Shown here: in pieces, positions 9,850 to 24,700 of the stretch
Numbering within the stretch: the first letter of the stretch is position 1
Layout: the number at the start of each line of letters is the position of its first letter
From: Heterodera schachtii
Taxonomy: Eukaryota > Nematoda > Chromadorea > Rhabditida > Heteroderidae
DNA: 64,000 bases
Assembly: GCA_023374025.1 (NCBI GenBank)
Contig: SIJG01000087.1
Span: 81,446 to 145,445, forward strand
Direction: 5' to 3'
Notes under the pieces: model-generated
Told to the model about the DNA's origin: nothing
Seen by the model: the letters and a program-made list of their open reading frames with translations, nothing else
Databases searched by the model: none
Made by a program: the position numbers and the translations under genes

Positions 9850-12800
9850 ATTTCCAACATTGCAATTTTTATGAAAATCTATTAACAAATAAACTAAATT
9901 TTCCAAAATTACCTGTGTTACTTTCTAAAAGTCTCTTTATATTTTTTTAATCGAATGAATTGTAAATTATATTTTTTGACCCAAAGAAAAAACGTGTCTT
10001 TATTAGTGTTATTGGAACGAAATATTAAATGTAAATGTTTTTTGGGCATTTTCTCAAAAAGCTTTATTAAAGAACACCTAAAGCAAATGAAAAGTCGACG
10101 ATAAAATTTTCATTGACTATATTTATATTCCTTTTCATATTTAAATAATCTTGTTAAAAAATATCATTTTAATTCAATTTTTTAATTAATTTAGGTATTT
10201 TTGGTTAGCTTTTCTATGATTAATTAATTTCATCATTTATATCGAAACAAAAACTTATTAATAAATAAGATTAAAAGAAATATTATAATTTAGTTAATTT
10301 TGTTTAGTTTTTATTAGTTTTGAAATATTTATTGAATGAACGTTTTTTATTGTAGAATTAATCGAACAGACCTGAATTCTCAAGCAAGAAAAGATTTTTT
10401 GAAAAGCTCAATTAAAGAACACCTAAAGCTAATGAAAGGTCCGTGGTTAAATTCAAATTAACTATTTTATATTCTTTTTAATATCATAATTGGATGACAT
10501 AAATTGTTTAATATTCGTAAGGAGATTAAAATTCAATTATGTTTTTAATATTTTATGATTTGAATGTGATTAGAGTTGTTCTAAAATTTTTCTATTTTAT
10601 GATTTTGGTCTTGCTACTTACTATAATGAACCGTGTTAATTTGTGTTATATTCATTTTTATTTGTTTTGATTTGGTACTTTTGCGGCTCGATATCATAAA
10701 ATCTCTCTTCGTTCAAATTATTAAGTGATTTTCATTTATTAATTTTTATTATTCATTGAATTCTTTTTTTAATTCTTAACCTTGACCTCTATTTATATAA
10801 TCCAATCTTTGCCTAAGTATTCAATTAACAAAGTTTATATTTAAGTATTTTATGATTATAAAGTTACTTAATTTCATGCATCAATTAAAGTGTATTCAAT
10901 CAGTAAACTTTTACAATTATTATGCATGCAATGAATTTTTACGTGAACATCGCAAATGAATTTGCCTGGCGTCAAAGAAGGGTTGGTCACTGCTGGAAGC
11001 GATTATAAAAAAATAAATTATAAAGATTTGAAAGTAAAAAATATATATTTAATATAAATAGACACATAAATTAATTTTTTTTTCATTTTTAATTCTTCAA
11101 TCTAAAGCATTTGTATTTCTATCTATTTGCTTCATAAACTTTTTTTATGTTTTATTTGATTTATGGTTTTTCGCCTTAATATCATTGATACTAGATAAAA
11201 CGATAACAATTTATTCTATTAATTATAATAAGTTTTCATTTATTCAATCGAATTACTAGCCTGTAAATTATCAAAAAATTTATATAAACTAAATTTAACA
11301 TTTAATAATAATTTAACCTTTGATTCATAAATCAATTTTATCGATATAACAAAAATAAAAAATTGGGGTTTTTTTATATCTGCAACAAAGAATTAATTGA
11401 GATTGTAAAATTCTTTTCATTTAGCGATATTATTAAATTTGATTCAATTCTTTAAATTGAAAGATAGTTAAAATTATGAAAATAAATAGATGCCAATTCC
11501 GATTAATAATTATTTAACATCTATTTAATTTTTTTTATCTAGCTAATCTTTATAAACATTAAAAGATTTACAAAATTTTATTCTTAATGCTTTGACTTTA
11601 ATTCAATTACATGATTTTATTATGCGTTTCGATATTTATTTAATTCCGATGCATTTTTATCCATGCAATAATTGGGTTTAAATTTAGCTCTCTTTGTCTT
11701 TAAACGCTTTCTCATTTTTTCGAAACAATGTTTATTTTTCGAAATAAAAATGTTTTTTTAAATATATTTATATTATTGTTATAGACAATTGTTATGTTAA
11801 TATATGATAATTAGTAGCTGCTTTATTACTTTAACTGCTTTTATGTATTTTTAACAGGAAATATTTATTTGACGATTATTATGGTGGATTCATTCTTGTT
11901 TTCAACATTATGTCTGTGCATTTCATGAGTATATTTCGCTTAAGCAAGAGTTGAATATTAATGTAAGTTAGTAAAACAAATATTTTGAAATTATTATGAA
12001 ATAATTTAATTGTTTTACAATTATTTTTTAAATATATTTTGTAATTATAAAATTTTTAATAAAAATATATTTTAAGATAAAGTACATTATTTGATTCAAA
12101 TAAAAAAAAAAAAATTAATTTTGTATTCAGTAAATTGTTAAAAATAGTTATGGTTCAAATATCTTTAATTCTATCTGTGTGACTATATTTACTGCATTAC
12201 AAAATTTAAAAGTCATAAGCATAATTAAATAATTAAAAATGCATGTGTTTATACTCATAATCATATTTCGATTATTAATAAATAATAAATTCCATAATAA
12301 GAATAAAGGGAAAGTCAATCTATTTTTATGGAGGTTTTAGGTAAATTTTAAATGATCATTTTTTACGTTCGATTCATATTTATTAACTTTTGTTTTCTTC
12401 TTTTCTGAAAATTGTCAAATCCTAATATTATTTTCCTTTTTATTTCATATTAAATTTAGCTGTATAATTATTTTCTTAGTTTTTAGTGCGTATTTACAAA
12501 TATATTTTTTTGATATTATTTTAAATTTTTATTTTTCTATTATAAAAAAAAAGCTTTGAGCCGACTTAAAAATTTCAAAAATTAAGTAAAAAATTTTGAC
12601 AGTTTCTCCTATAAGCAGTAATTTTTTCTTGTCTATGATTTTTTTAAAATTCATATTCTTTATTACCTTTTAAAATTTTAATGCTCTAATATGATAAATG
12701 CTATTATCGAGGTGGATAGACAATTGGAGTCAAAAACAATTATCTGTAGGCTTTGTTAGCACTTGTTTCAAAACAAATTCGCAAACATTTTAATAAATAA

Positions 12801-14495
12801 CAAAACTTTACGACAATAAATTTCAAACCATAACAATATTATTATTAAAAACAATAAATAAATTTTCATTTCTGCATATTTTATTTATTAATTTCTTGCT
12901 GTAAAATCAAAAGGTTTGACTTTATATTTATATGAGTTCAAGTTTAATTTTTAGCAAATAAACGTAGTAAGTTCATTATCATGGTCTAAGATGATTAATC
13001 CAATTTTTATATTGTATTATTTTCTTTTTATTAAACATAATAAAAAATTTTAAATATTATTCATTTGGTACATTTTTTTGTATGTATTTAATTATAACTG
13101 TATTATTTTATACTCTTTAGCACGCTGGTATATCCGACATTCTGCTAAAAAAATTTTTATTAGAATATTAATTAATAAATTTTTAAAAAAATTTATTCTA
13201 ATTTAATACATTTATTTTGTAATTTTTTTATGTATTTATAGAAATTTATGTTTTTCGTAAGTATTACTTTTTAAAGTAGATTAATGTAGGTGTTATTATT
13301 TCACAAAGCATTTTAGTGAAGTTCTTAAAACTTAAAGATAATTATCTCATTTGATAATCAGACGTTTGATTATTATAATAGTTTAATAACTGTAATGATT
13401 AATATATTTCTTCATCCTTACATAGATTTTATGATAGTTTTATGTAGTATTTATATTTATCCTCTTGAGCTCTTGACAATAATTTTTTTATATATTGGAT
13501 AAATTTTTTCAGTATATTTGTTTTTAAACGAATGCATTTGGTCAGATATTACTACTTTTATGAATAAATTTTGTTAAATTTTTCATCGGCTAAAAGATTT
13601 TATACATATTTATTTATTTATAAATTTTATTTATGTGTAATTAAATAATTAAACTAGGTAAAAAATACTTGTAGAAATTGGGAGAAGTTTAATAAAATCC
13701 CTATGTCTTGATTAATTAGAATTTTATTTATTTTTATCCTTGCGTTAATGACAATTTTTGAAAATTAAAATTAATTATTGTAAAACCACTTTTTATTTTC
13801 AAATTTCTTTTCCTTTTATGGTATAAAATTTTATTATTATTATCAATGTTTTCCAATTTGAATATATACAATTGAGCATTATTGTTATTTAATCAACATA
13901 TTGACAGGCAAATAATTTTACAAATAATGTTTATATCCTTTTTTAATATCAAAAAATGACAAATTATCCATTTTAAATTTTTAAAAAATATTATTAATAT
14001 TATTTAAATTTTAATATTTTTTTTGGTAATATTTTATTTCCTCAATAGCAAAATTTTGCGACAAAAAAACTGCTTTTTTAGCTATTATTTTAAATTAAAT
14101 TGTATTTAAACAATTTTTATTTTTTGAGGTAATTAAATTCATTTAAACACATGCTTCACGGAAACCATCTTATTGTTAGAATTCATAGTCGTTGAATATA
14201 AACTGCATTGTGTTTATTTGTTTATTTAATAAATTAGTTGACATTTCGATATACAATATAAATATATTAGTAAAATTCGTTAATTATTAAGTTTGTGATT
14301 TATGCCTTTTTAGTAAAATTTAACTTTCATTTATTTAACTTTTCAACAATTCTTTCTCTCGGAATGTGATTTTGTAATTTATAATTTATATTAATACTTT
14401 AATATTAGTATTTCTTTTTTTCAAACTTTTTTTATTTTTATCTACTTTCTATGTATGACCAAAATGATGGCTTGAAAACTGAATTTAGCTTATAA
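9850..14495. other. AT-rich stretch with one GC-richer islet
   Basis: Long A/T sequence without genes I can support. The islet at 10942-10998 is the exception. On the minus strand it is bounded by a CCAG acceptor-like and a CAC|GTAAAA donor-like site. On the plus strand an ATG frame at 10956-11057 is also open. Strand and function are undecided. Confidence 0.5.
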
Positions 14496-14496
14496 T

Positions 14497-14762
14497 TAGG
14501 GTTGCGATTTTTAGTGAAAACTTTATTTTTTCTCAATTTATTTTAAGAAATGAGTTCAAAAAACGCATTTCTGCATTGAAAATTGTTAATTCTGATGTTA
14601 ATATCGGTCATTAGAATTCAAATAGTTAAAATTCACTATTTTGGCTTTTTGTACTATTTCGAGATGGAAAATTTCTCAATAAAAATGCAATAAAACCGAA
14701 AATTACTCCCCTAAGTATCGACTTAAAAACTTTCAGAAAAACACACCCCTAAAAATCGGCAC
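14497..14762. repeat. Possible decayed TAGGG-ended element
   Basis: TAGGGTTGCGATTTTTAG at about 14498 closely matches TAGGGATGCGATTTTTAG at 42466. A partial inverted counterpart CTAAAAATCG lies near 14746. No flanking duplication is visible. TAGGG ends occur in the hAT-like elements of this window, so this may be an old relative. Confidence 0.3.
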
Positions 14763-17125
14763 AAAAATTTTCAAAAATACACTCCTAAGAAATGAAAATT
14801 TTTTCAAAATTTATTTTTTGTTATTTCAATTAACAAAAGATACTTAGTGTAAGCTTGTTTGAAGTAGAATATAAAATCAATGTTCTTTTTATTTTTTGGC
14901 TTTTGGGTATATTTTTTTATATTTAAAAAAAATCATTTTTTTATTTAGTAACTTATTTCTCTTGATTGAGTTTTGTTGATGAATATTGTTAATCGTAATT
15001 AATTTAAGATTCAAGTTTATCTTTTTATTTAATTTTACATATTAAATGAAACCATAAAAAGTATTTTATTTATTAAAAAATTATTTAACCATTTTTACTT
15101 ACAACCGAATTCATCTAATTGTATTTCAATTTGAGGTACTTTAATTAGCTAAATTTTCGTATTTTCATGATAAAATTTTACAATTATTTTTTTGGAATTA
15201 ATTTTGTTTGTAATACTGTTGGTTGGATTCGTTTATATTGTAAGGAATTGCAAATTCTTTTTAATATTCCTTTTTTAGCGTCATTTTCTTCCTATGGTTT
15301 TCCATCGCCAGTTTAGTTTATTGGATTATGAAGGAAATTTGAAAATTTTTGCTAGTCTGTCCGTCCGCTTTCGCTTGCACTCTGCTTTATTCTTTTTTTT
15401 TATTATTTAACCTATTATTTCTATTTTACCGAATTTTTTTAAAATTTAATTTTTGCATTTGAACATTTTATTCGGTTTATCTTTTAATTAACTTGATATA
15501 AATTTCGCGCGATACCATTCGAATTCATATAATGAAATTGCAGCAATAGATATTTTAATTAACAATTATTTTTTTTAAGAAAATTATTTTTTATTAAATT
15601 ATTTGCTTATTTTTATATTTTGTTTTTTTTTAAATTTTTTTCATGAAGATTTTGTACGTACCTGAAATTCCTTTTAAAATGCTTCAATTAAATTTTTAAA
15701 TCCTTTGAGTTATCATTATTAATGTAGCAGGAATCGTTTTAGGTATTTTTCGCTTACTGTTCTTTATTTCGTAAATTATTATAAGTTTTATGTATACTGA
15801 AATTACATTATTTTTTACTCAATATAATCTAATTCAATAAAGAAATGTTTTTAATTAAATTTAAATTTTCTTGATTTAATTATTTAATTGGAAGCTGTTT
15901 TTCGAAAAAATAAATAAAAATTGTTTCTTTTTTATTTAATTATATTTTGCAATTGAGTTTTTCTTTTTTTATTAGGAAATAAATTTAATTTTTTTTAATG
16001 GTTATATAGTTTCAGAAATATTCTTTATAAAATTTATTTTATTCTTTTTCGTGGCACACATTGTTGTTCAGTAGTAATGACTGTGCTACCTCTGTATGTA
16101 TATGTATTTAATTTTGTTTTTAGTTAACGATAATTCTCAATAAATAAAAGGGTTAAAAAAAATAATATTTTATTTTTATATTTATTTCTTTGTAGGTTGT
16201 ACTCCTTATAACGGAATACCAAAATTAGAATATTTGAAAAATTAAATTAATTAATTTGCAATTACTTCAAATTTTATGTTAAATTTTCATCATTACGTCA
16301 CATACATTAAACATAATAATAATACTTAAATCTATTTATTTTTTTGTCATTTTTATTTAAAATCAAATTTTTTTTAACTAAACATTTCATATAAGACTTT
16401 TTTGCTTGTTTAAAATGATTATAAAGTTTATTTGTATCATGCCAAAAATGTGGTTTTTTTTTTTTGCTAAGTTCAAATTGCATGTTTTAAATTTATGCTT
16501 ATTCATTTTCTATTTTTTTTTCTTCAAAAATAATTTAAATTTTGTTTATTCAATATATAAAATATTCTTATAAAATTAATTATTCTCTTTGATATTCGGT
16601 CAAATATTTAAATGTTTTATTTTTGGGCCTCATTATTTCATCATTATTTTTTAATATGAAAAAATAAATTCTTATTTAACATTCTTTGAGTTCAATTTTT
16701 ATGTATAATTTCCCGGAGGATTTTTTTAAATTATTTTCAAATTTCTTAATTCATGCGTCGATTAATACTTGCCGTTTTAATCTTTGAAGACTGAATTTTT
16801 AGTTGAAATTTTATTTTTATCTTTATTTTATATTGTATCATAAATTATTGGTGAATTTGATTTATTACATTCAAGCTGATCTTTTTGTTGCCATAAAACC
16901 GTAAGACTCAAATAAATGAAAAATATTTTTATCGATCATGTATCAATAATACTACTTTTTCCTGTTATTATAAATTTTTATTACATAAAGCACTTGCTGT
17001 TGATATATTAGTGATTTAACTTTTTTTTTATTATAAAATCAGAAAAGTATTTAAGAAGTTTGAGTTGATAAAGTAAAAATAGTCATTTTCTGGGTAGCAA
17101 TTTACAAGAATTAACAATTGAATTT
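14763..17125. other. AT-rich stretch without recognisable genes
   Basis: A/T-rich throughout. Small GC-richer spots near 15345-15390 and 16055-16100 give no convincing reading frame. Confidence 0.6.
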
Positions 17126-17304
17126 GTATATATCCAAACATGTTTTTAGCGCATATAAGTGGTAAATGATTAGTTGATTAAATATTTATTTATTTTGAAC
17201 CAAAAGTGAGTAAGAACCTTATTATAAGTAAAATAATTTAAAATTTTTTTGTTGAAACATGTTTTAAAATGTCAAACCAATCATGGGTAGTTATCCCAAT
17301 TTTA
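17126..17304 (+). repeat. Dispersed repeat, copy 2
   Basis: Direct-orientation relative of 750-932, sharing its full length with indels. The copy is more diverged than the hAT-like elements' duplications, which suggests an older insertion. Confidence 0.75.
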
Positions 17305-17490
17305 GCATCATTAGATTTTATATATTTCCTATAAATATACCCGACCAATTTTATTTTATTTCACTTACGGTCTCCACCCTATAACAGTTCCTCCTAATAA
17401 ATACCCGACTAATTTTATTTATTTATTTATTTTAATTTTCAAATGGGTTATATGTTAAACTTAAAGAAATTCTAGGTATTATTTAAAATT

Positions 17491-17604
17491 ATGAATTCTT
17501 TGGCTAACTCTACTTCAAAAACAACCGAGGGCCAGTCCACCCAGAATAAAGAAAATTCTACATCTACTCAACCCGAGGATTCCATATTTTATGTCCATAT
17601 TTGA
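17491..17604 (+). CDS. Short Ser/Thr/Gln-rich frame, possibly the start of a decayed gag
   Basis: A 37-codon frame begins with MNSLANSTSK and continues with a polar Ser/Thr/Gln/Glu-rich run, unlike the Phe/Ile/Asn chance frames around it. It ends inside the first unit of the 34-bp minisatellite. Just upstream, 17330-17362 and 17393-17430 are two similar segments containing ATACCCGAC. The composition fits a gag N-terminus or a disordered protein end, but no domain is visible. Confidence 0.25.
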   Translation: MNSLANSTSKTTEGQSTQNKENSTSTQPEDSIFYVHI

Positions 17605-17690
17605 AGTTATTTAGTCAATATTTTATGTCCATATTTGAAGTTTTTTAGTCCATATTTTATGTCCATATTTGAAGTTTTTTAGTCCATATA
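17581..17690 (+). repeat. 34-bp minisatellite, 3.2 units
   Basis: Units at 17581-17614, 17615-17648 and 17649-17682, plus eight bases of a fourth. Each contains TTTTATGTCCATATTTGAAG and differs from the others by one or two bases. Within each unit TCCATATTT is itself nearly repeated. Confidence 0.9.
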
Positions 17691-17699
17691 ACTTCGAGC

Positions 17700-20600
17700 C
17701 CTAGTTATAATATAAAGTAATTGAATTTATTGTTTATTTTATTATTTTTTTTTTTGTGAATTATATCATTATTAATCTAAGTCAAATTTCTTTAAAAAAT
17801 TTAAATTTTCTTATTATTTTCACGTTCTATTATTTTTGATTCTTTTTTTTTTAAACTTAAATATGCTCTAATTTGTATTCAGTTAAGTTTATTTAATTTA
17901 TTTACTTATATTCCTCGTTTCTTAATCGTGATTTAATTCGCGTTTTTCATCAAATAAATTTTGCTAATAACTCAATTTTGGTAAAATTAATATTAATTAT
18001 ATATGATTTTAATTTGTATTCATTTATTAACTATCAGAATGGGCAATTTAATTTTATGCTTTGAATAATGAATAAAAATTATTATCGTTTTAAAGCCTTT
18101 ATTTATCTTAGCATGTGACGTTTATATTTTTTATTCGTAAAAAGCTACTAATTTTCCATTTCTGAATATTTTTCTCGTGTTCTTGTACCTTGTTGCGTTA
18201 CGAAATAGTACAGTTATATAATTTGTACTTTTAATATTTTAAAATTTGTTAATGTAATAATTTTTATTTGATTTTAGGTAATTTTGGCTTAAGCATTTGT
18301 GACATTTAAGTATATTTCTAAATAATTATTTATTTATATACTTCTTCGTCACTAGATCAATTGGCTGTAGATAGTCAAATAATAAAATTTATTATATTCT
18401 TTTTTGTTTTACCTTTATAAATTTTATTTCGTGATTACACTTTGATTATATTTCATGTTTTCTTTAAAATTATTCATTTTAATTGTAGAAAATCTAACAT
18501 ACGATCGTGTTTTGATGCGCTTGATTATAGAGGAGTGTTGTATTTGGTGTAGTTTGGGTTATGATATATTATTTTATATAAATTATTAATGGTAGGTAAA
18601 TTTGATATTGTAATTATTTTGTTTTGTTATTTTTTATTTTAATTGCATGTTGTCGAATTCAGATTTACAAAATCAGAATAAATTTTTTTTAATGGTTTTT
18701 TTTTATCATATTTGGTATTTTGTAATTATTAATTGCTTTTCTATATAAAAAATTACTTACATTTTGCTTAATGTAGCAATTTTTAAAATGATCATTTTAA
18801 TTATTCGTAAAAATAGTTTTACATCAAGAAAAAATAAAAAAAGTAAATATGCAAAAATTAAAAATTATATTTTAGTGCTTAAAAATAACACTGATATTTA
18901 AAAAGTAAATTTAATATATTACTATTAATTAATATTGCAAAAACCGTAATTAATAAATATGAATACAATGAATTGTTCTTTTGATCGTCGCTCACTGTCA
19001 AATATATGCTCCTCCTACGCTTTTTCACAATTGTTATGGTGATGAGTTTTAATTATGGAGAAAATTTGTCTAATGAAGTCGGAATTATTTAAATAAAAGA
19101 GCCAGAAATAAAGAAAAAACATAAATATAAATAATTCAAAAATAAAAAAGAAATAACAGATGAAAAATAATTTTTTTATTAACATAGAAAAAATAAGGCC
19201 ATAACAGATAAAATGTTAAAATAAGCAATTATAAACAACTTTATGCAAATTGACCGCAATGCTACTAAATGTCCCCTTTCATCTGGAGAAAAAATCCAAA
19301 GAAAAAATAAGAGCATAATAATTACTTTTTCATACTTTAAAAGATTGGAATAAAAAAAAGGTTAAAATATGTGAAAATTTAATAATTTTCTTATATAAAA
19401 TTTACAACTATTCAACGACAAGAGGGGTAATTATTAATCGCGATATACAAAACAAATAAAGATAAATTAAAAATCTTAACAGGAAAATTTTTAATATTTC
19501 CTATAAAAATCTTTCGAAAAGAACGTTTTGCACTTCTTTTTTTGTTTACTAAACTCTCCAATAAAATAATTCATTAAAAATCATCACAATTAAGCAAAAA
19601 AATTTAAATAAAAAAGTGCCATACAAATCAATAGCGGTAATTTTAAATGAAAATAATTTTTATGGAAATATTTACTATAATGAAAAAATAACAAAACCAC
19701 ATAAAATATCCTAAATTAGTTAAGCAAAATTTGTCGATAATAAATGTGCTTAATGTCTAATGGAGCTAATATATTTGAAAGAGATGCGAGTCGTTGCTTG
19801 CCATTGATATGAAAAGTTGAAAGCAACAGGTTGACTTTTATAAATATTTAACTAATTATTCAATTACTTTCTTCTTCTTATAAGCATTAAAAGTAAACAA
19901 ATTTGAAATTTCAAATTGTAAAAGCATTATTTCAATAATTAATAATCAATATTTAATATATTTTTTATTACCCATAATATATAAAAGGGTTTTACAGAAA
20001 AAATATACACCACACCTACTTACTGAAACTACATCAAAGATTTGAAACCCGATTTTTCGCCATACAATAATATTAAAAATCATAATAACAAGAAAATTTA
20101 AAAAATTTCAATATATAAAAATAACTCAAAATCATAGGTAGCTACGTTCAAAAAATACCAAATCAAGATGGTTCAAGAACAAAAAACGTTTTGTATGTAT
20201 TACTGCTTACAATTAATTTTTCTTTTCTTTAGTTTGTTTAGTATTAGCATAAATAAATAAATATTTTATCTATGATGAAATTATTAATGATAATATTCTT
20301 GTTTATATTTAGAAAAATCCTTTTTACTTATTTATGTTTAATGTAAATATTACCAAGGACACTGGTTTATAATAAAAAAAATTATTGGATGCAATATTGT
20401 AATTAAATTTTTAACGTAATTTTTGTTGTGACTTCTCTCTGCCAGAAATTTCTTAGTTGGGTTTAACTTTAAAGTATTGAATATTTATTTGAATTACTTT
20501 TAATTTATAAGAAAAGCAAATGCTGCTGACAATTATTGCGCGCACGCTCTCCTGATATGAATTTGCGGCAACAAATTGTTAAAGTTTTATTCATTTTATA

Positions 20601-21655
20601 ATTATGGGTATGGAATTTTTCCTTTTTTATTTATTGCACTTTTTCAGAGTTGCAAAATTAGCAAAATAAATTCATCTTAGTTTAGTTGATGATTAAGTCA
20701 TTTTTAGGGTTTAAATTATTTCTTTGGCATGTTTTTTTTTTCTGTTTCGTTTTCCAACACCTACAAATAATGCGCGTATTAAAATTAAAAAATGCTTTAA
20801 TCGGCGCTTGAGAGCCAAGAGTTTTAATTAATTTATAAATGCACTAAAAAGTGCTTATTAAACATAACTCAAAATTTAAAAATTATTCCTAAAAACGAAT
20901 TATTATAAATAGGCAATTAAAAATGACGAAAAGATTTTTTAATTATAAAACAAATAAATTTGTCCATATAATATTGTGTCATTGAGGCGTGCATATGAAC
21001 AATGCTGCAGATTTCTTGGCTTGTTTTCAAAAGTATGCTTATAAACTAAATTTATGACTAAAAGTAATAAAAAAGCAAACTATGAACCAATTAAGAGCCT
21101 ACTAAAATGCAAGCGCTTATGATACTACTTAAAAATGTTTTGTTTTCATTTTATCTATATATTAATTTATAAAAATACCAAAACAAAATATCGTAATTAT
21201 CAATCAAAAGGAAAGTTAAAGTGTCAAACGTAAAATTTGTGTGTAGCTGGACTTTTGAGAATAAGCCGAAAGCACTACATTTTTTATTTAAACTTTATTT
21301 AAAAAAGACATAAGAATTTATCATTTATGCATAATGCCCAAAAAATAACTGTTTTTAATTAAAACAATAAAAAATAGAAATAAAAAACAAAGGATATTAA
21401 GAAGGACGGTTCATGGATAAAAAGACATTTTTGTTGCTATTGTGCTAAGAAATTTAGGCTACTATTTGAGTATAATTTTATACTTAAATTTGATCAATTT
21501 AAATGAATACATTTAATAGTACAAAATAAACAATTAAGTAAAAATAGCAAAAATTCAAACAAACATTCCGCACGAAACAAAAAAGTAAATTTACCCAAAA
21601 GTAAAAGAAAAAAGAATAATTTTAATTGTTAAGTTTAATATAAAATGAAAAACAG
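17700..21655. other. AT-rich stretch with weak islets
   Basis: Mostly A/T. Slightly GC-richer spots occur at 18985-19045, 19243-19300, 19785-19835, 20520-20575 and 20985-21035. At 20995 an ATG frame (13 codons) runs into a GTATGC donor-like site at 21033. None has a recognisable product. Confidence 0.5.
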
Positions 21656-21751
21656 GTCATGAATTTCGCCTGGAAACCTTTTGTTACGTAACAGAACACA
21701 ACATCACCGAGGGTGCAGTGCGCGCTGCTCGCATCATTCCTAAAGCAAGAA
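21656..21751 (+). CDS. Candidate internal exon, unknown protein
   Basis: This 96-bp islet is about half G+C in a region over 80 % A+T. A CAG precedes it at 21653-21655 and GTATAA follows at 21752, fitting splice acceptor and donor positions. Between them one plus-strand frame (CAT at 21658) is open for 31 codons with mixed codon use, including CTG GAA ACC and AAC ATC ACC GAG GGT. The product contains TEHNITEGAVRAARIIPKAR, which looks like a conserved globular segment but I do not recognise it. A minus-strand frame is also open, so strand is not certain. Confidence 0.35.
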
Positions 21752-21759
21752 GTATAAAT

Positions 21760-24700
21760 GTTATTAATTTGTCCATAATAAAACATATTAATTCTAAAGC
21801 CTAAAAATGCATTTTTAAAACACAAATAATAATATGTGAAAAATAATTTTACAAATAAATTGATATGAAAGAAAATAAAAAAAAACAAAATAATCAAAAA
21901 CATCTTTAATTTATATTATTTTTTTAAATTATCATCTATTTATATTTAATATACTATTTATAATTTATTTGCGCGAAATTTTATTTTTTTTTAACTTTCG
22001 AGATTAATTCATTTTATGTTTTTATGGCGTTCAATATTGTCAAAAATGAAACTTTTCTTTTTACTTCAAATAATAAATGAAGAAAAAAAACTTAAATTTG
22101 TTTAAAAAAAGATATTTAAGACTGTAGAAAATTAATTATCAGGTTATTTTCATGATTTTTTAAAAAACTGTGTCAGACTTATTCATACATTAATTTTTAA
22201 TATTATGTGGATTTTAATATTTCTTTTCTTTTTTTCATTTTAAATTTATTTATTTATTTCTTACATTTCTTAGTATATAGTGACGATTTTAGTGCATTTA
22301 ATATAAACTTAATTGAAATTATAAAAATACAGTCCTTTTGAAGAACTTTTGAAAAAAAATTTTATAGAAAAAATAATTATTTGTTTATTTTTGTCTTGCT
22401 GTAAAAATAAATATTATATTTTCATTGGGTTAAATGTAATTCTATTTCATACTTATTTCTCTCCAATTCTTCTTTATATTTTTTGGTGTTTAAATATTGT
22501 TACATTCACATGTGCTTTATTTTTATTATTTTGACGAAAATTTATTTGCTTCTATCCTAGAATTTTTTTATAAATTTTATTTATTTATTTATTATAAGAT
22601 ATTAACGAATTTATTACATTGATTATTTTATCTAAAAATCTATTTTTCTGTATTCAAAACAACAAATATAATTTTATTCTCAAGTTTTTAATAATTTAAC
22701 CGATTTATTTTGAATGTTTTGCTTAATGGGCATTCAATTTTTTACTAATAGCTTAACAAGTTATAATATTTTAATATAGAGTTTATTTTTATAAATATAT
22801 ACGTCTTATTTAATTTTAAATAATTTTGTCAGATTTAAATTATAAAGTGCAATAAATACACATTCTCAATATTAACTGAAGATTTATATTTAACATAACA
22901 GAATTAATAACATTTATTTAAATTTCATTATCTTTTTAGTTTTTTAATTATATTTTTTATTGATCAAAAACGAAAACATGTGTACTTTTGCTAAGAAAAA
23001 AGCTAATAATATATTATTAGTACATTTTTTCTTTTACCTTTATTTAGAGGTATACTTTGTTATTTATCTTTATTAATATTTAAAAATTCATTTTCTTATT
23101 TCGTTTTTTGTTTTTTATTGCTATGAAATTTTTTGAAAATTCCAAAATAATTATATGAAAGTTTGAATATCATCATAAATGCTAACACCTCGTATCAATA
23201 GAAATTTCAGAAAATAGTTGTACAATTGGCAATCCTGAGCTTGGCATTTATCAAAATGCTTTCAAAGGTGAATTTAAATTTTCGTTAATTTATTTTTTTC
23301 AGTTTACAGAGCGAAAAATGTTAACAATTGGTTAGAAAATGGAAAAGATTAACAATATTATAAAAATCCAAAACTCAAAAAAGACTAAATTGATAAACTT
23401 TTCAACAAAACTTTTGTACAAAAGCACTCATAAGCGAAAATCAAATAAAATTGTTTTACAATTGCTCATGTTAAGATATAAATTTTTTAAAATTATAAAA
23501 TAACAATATTAATAAACGTTTCCTGATTAACTGAAAAAATAATTTAAAAACTGGTTTGATTTACAATCAAATAATCTTTTAAGCAATATTTCAAACTCAA
23601 AGAAAATGTTTACATAAAGTTGCATTTAACAATTATTGTGATAAAATACTATGTATTCAAATTTTTAAACCTACACGACAGATTGGATTCTCTTTAATTT
23701 TATAAAATTATTTTGAGCATAAAACCAATTGTTCATCTTTTGCTCAAATGCGGGCTCTGAAATCTTGAATATCAAACAAAGATTATAAAAAAATGTTAAT
23801 TAAAAACGTAAAAATTATTTTAACTTTTAAATTTGTTGAACAAAAAAATTTTATTATTTAAATAAAATTAATAAAATTTAAAAATCGCGAGCCGAAACTG
23901 GTAAAAGATTAAAATAAAATAAGCTATTAAATAAAAAAGATATAATAAAAAAAGACATTAAAATAATATCGTATAACAACTTTATATTTTTAACATTAGT
24001 TTAATGAGAAACGTATAAATGTCAAATTGTAGTTCTAGTTTATTTAAAATTTAGTTTTAAAAACCGGTTATTTTTAGAAACGATTTATCTTATAAAATTT
24101 ATTTGCTTTTTTTTAATGAACTATATTTGAAATATTTACATGGTTATTAATTCATTTTTTCAAAAAAATTGTTTTTAAGACTTTTATTTGTTCAAATAAA
24201 ATATTTTCTAATCTTCAAGTGGCCAAAATTGGATAAATATTAATCTCATGTATAATCTTGATGCTTATTTTGTTAATATTACAATCTGAGTTTGTTGTTT
24301 ATTTAAATAATCACGTTTTAGAGCGTTTTAACGTGAAACTTTAACGCTGGTCGTCAATGACCAATTTTTTTGTTTTTCATTACAATATAAAACAAAATGA
24401 TTCTTAGCTCTTTCTTACATTATTTGGAATTTTAATACTTATATAAAAAGGAATTTAATATTTTATTTATAATATTTAATTTTTAGCCTAAAGTATATTT
24501 ATAATTTTATCTCAATAATTTTAAAAAATTTTTAAATTTGCTTTTTTTAGGTTATTCTAGTCATTTTAAAAAGTTTTTTTATGAACTTTACTCTTTATTC
24601 TGTTTTATGTATCTTTTAATATATTTTATAATTTAATTATCTTATTTCTTTTTTTTTAAATAGTATTAACAGCCTGGTAAATAAATCTCCGATAATTATT

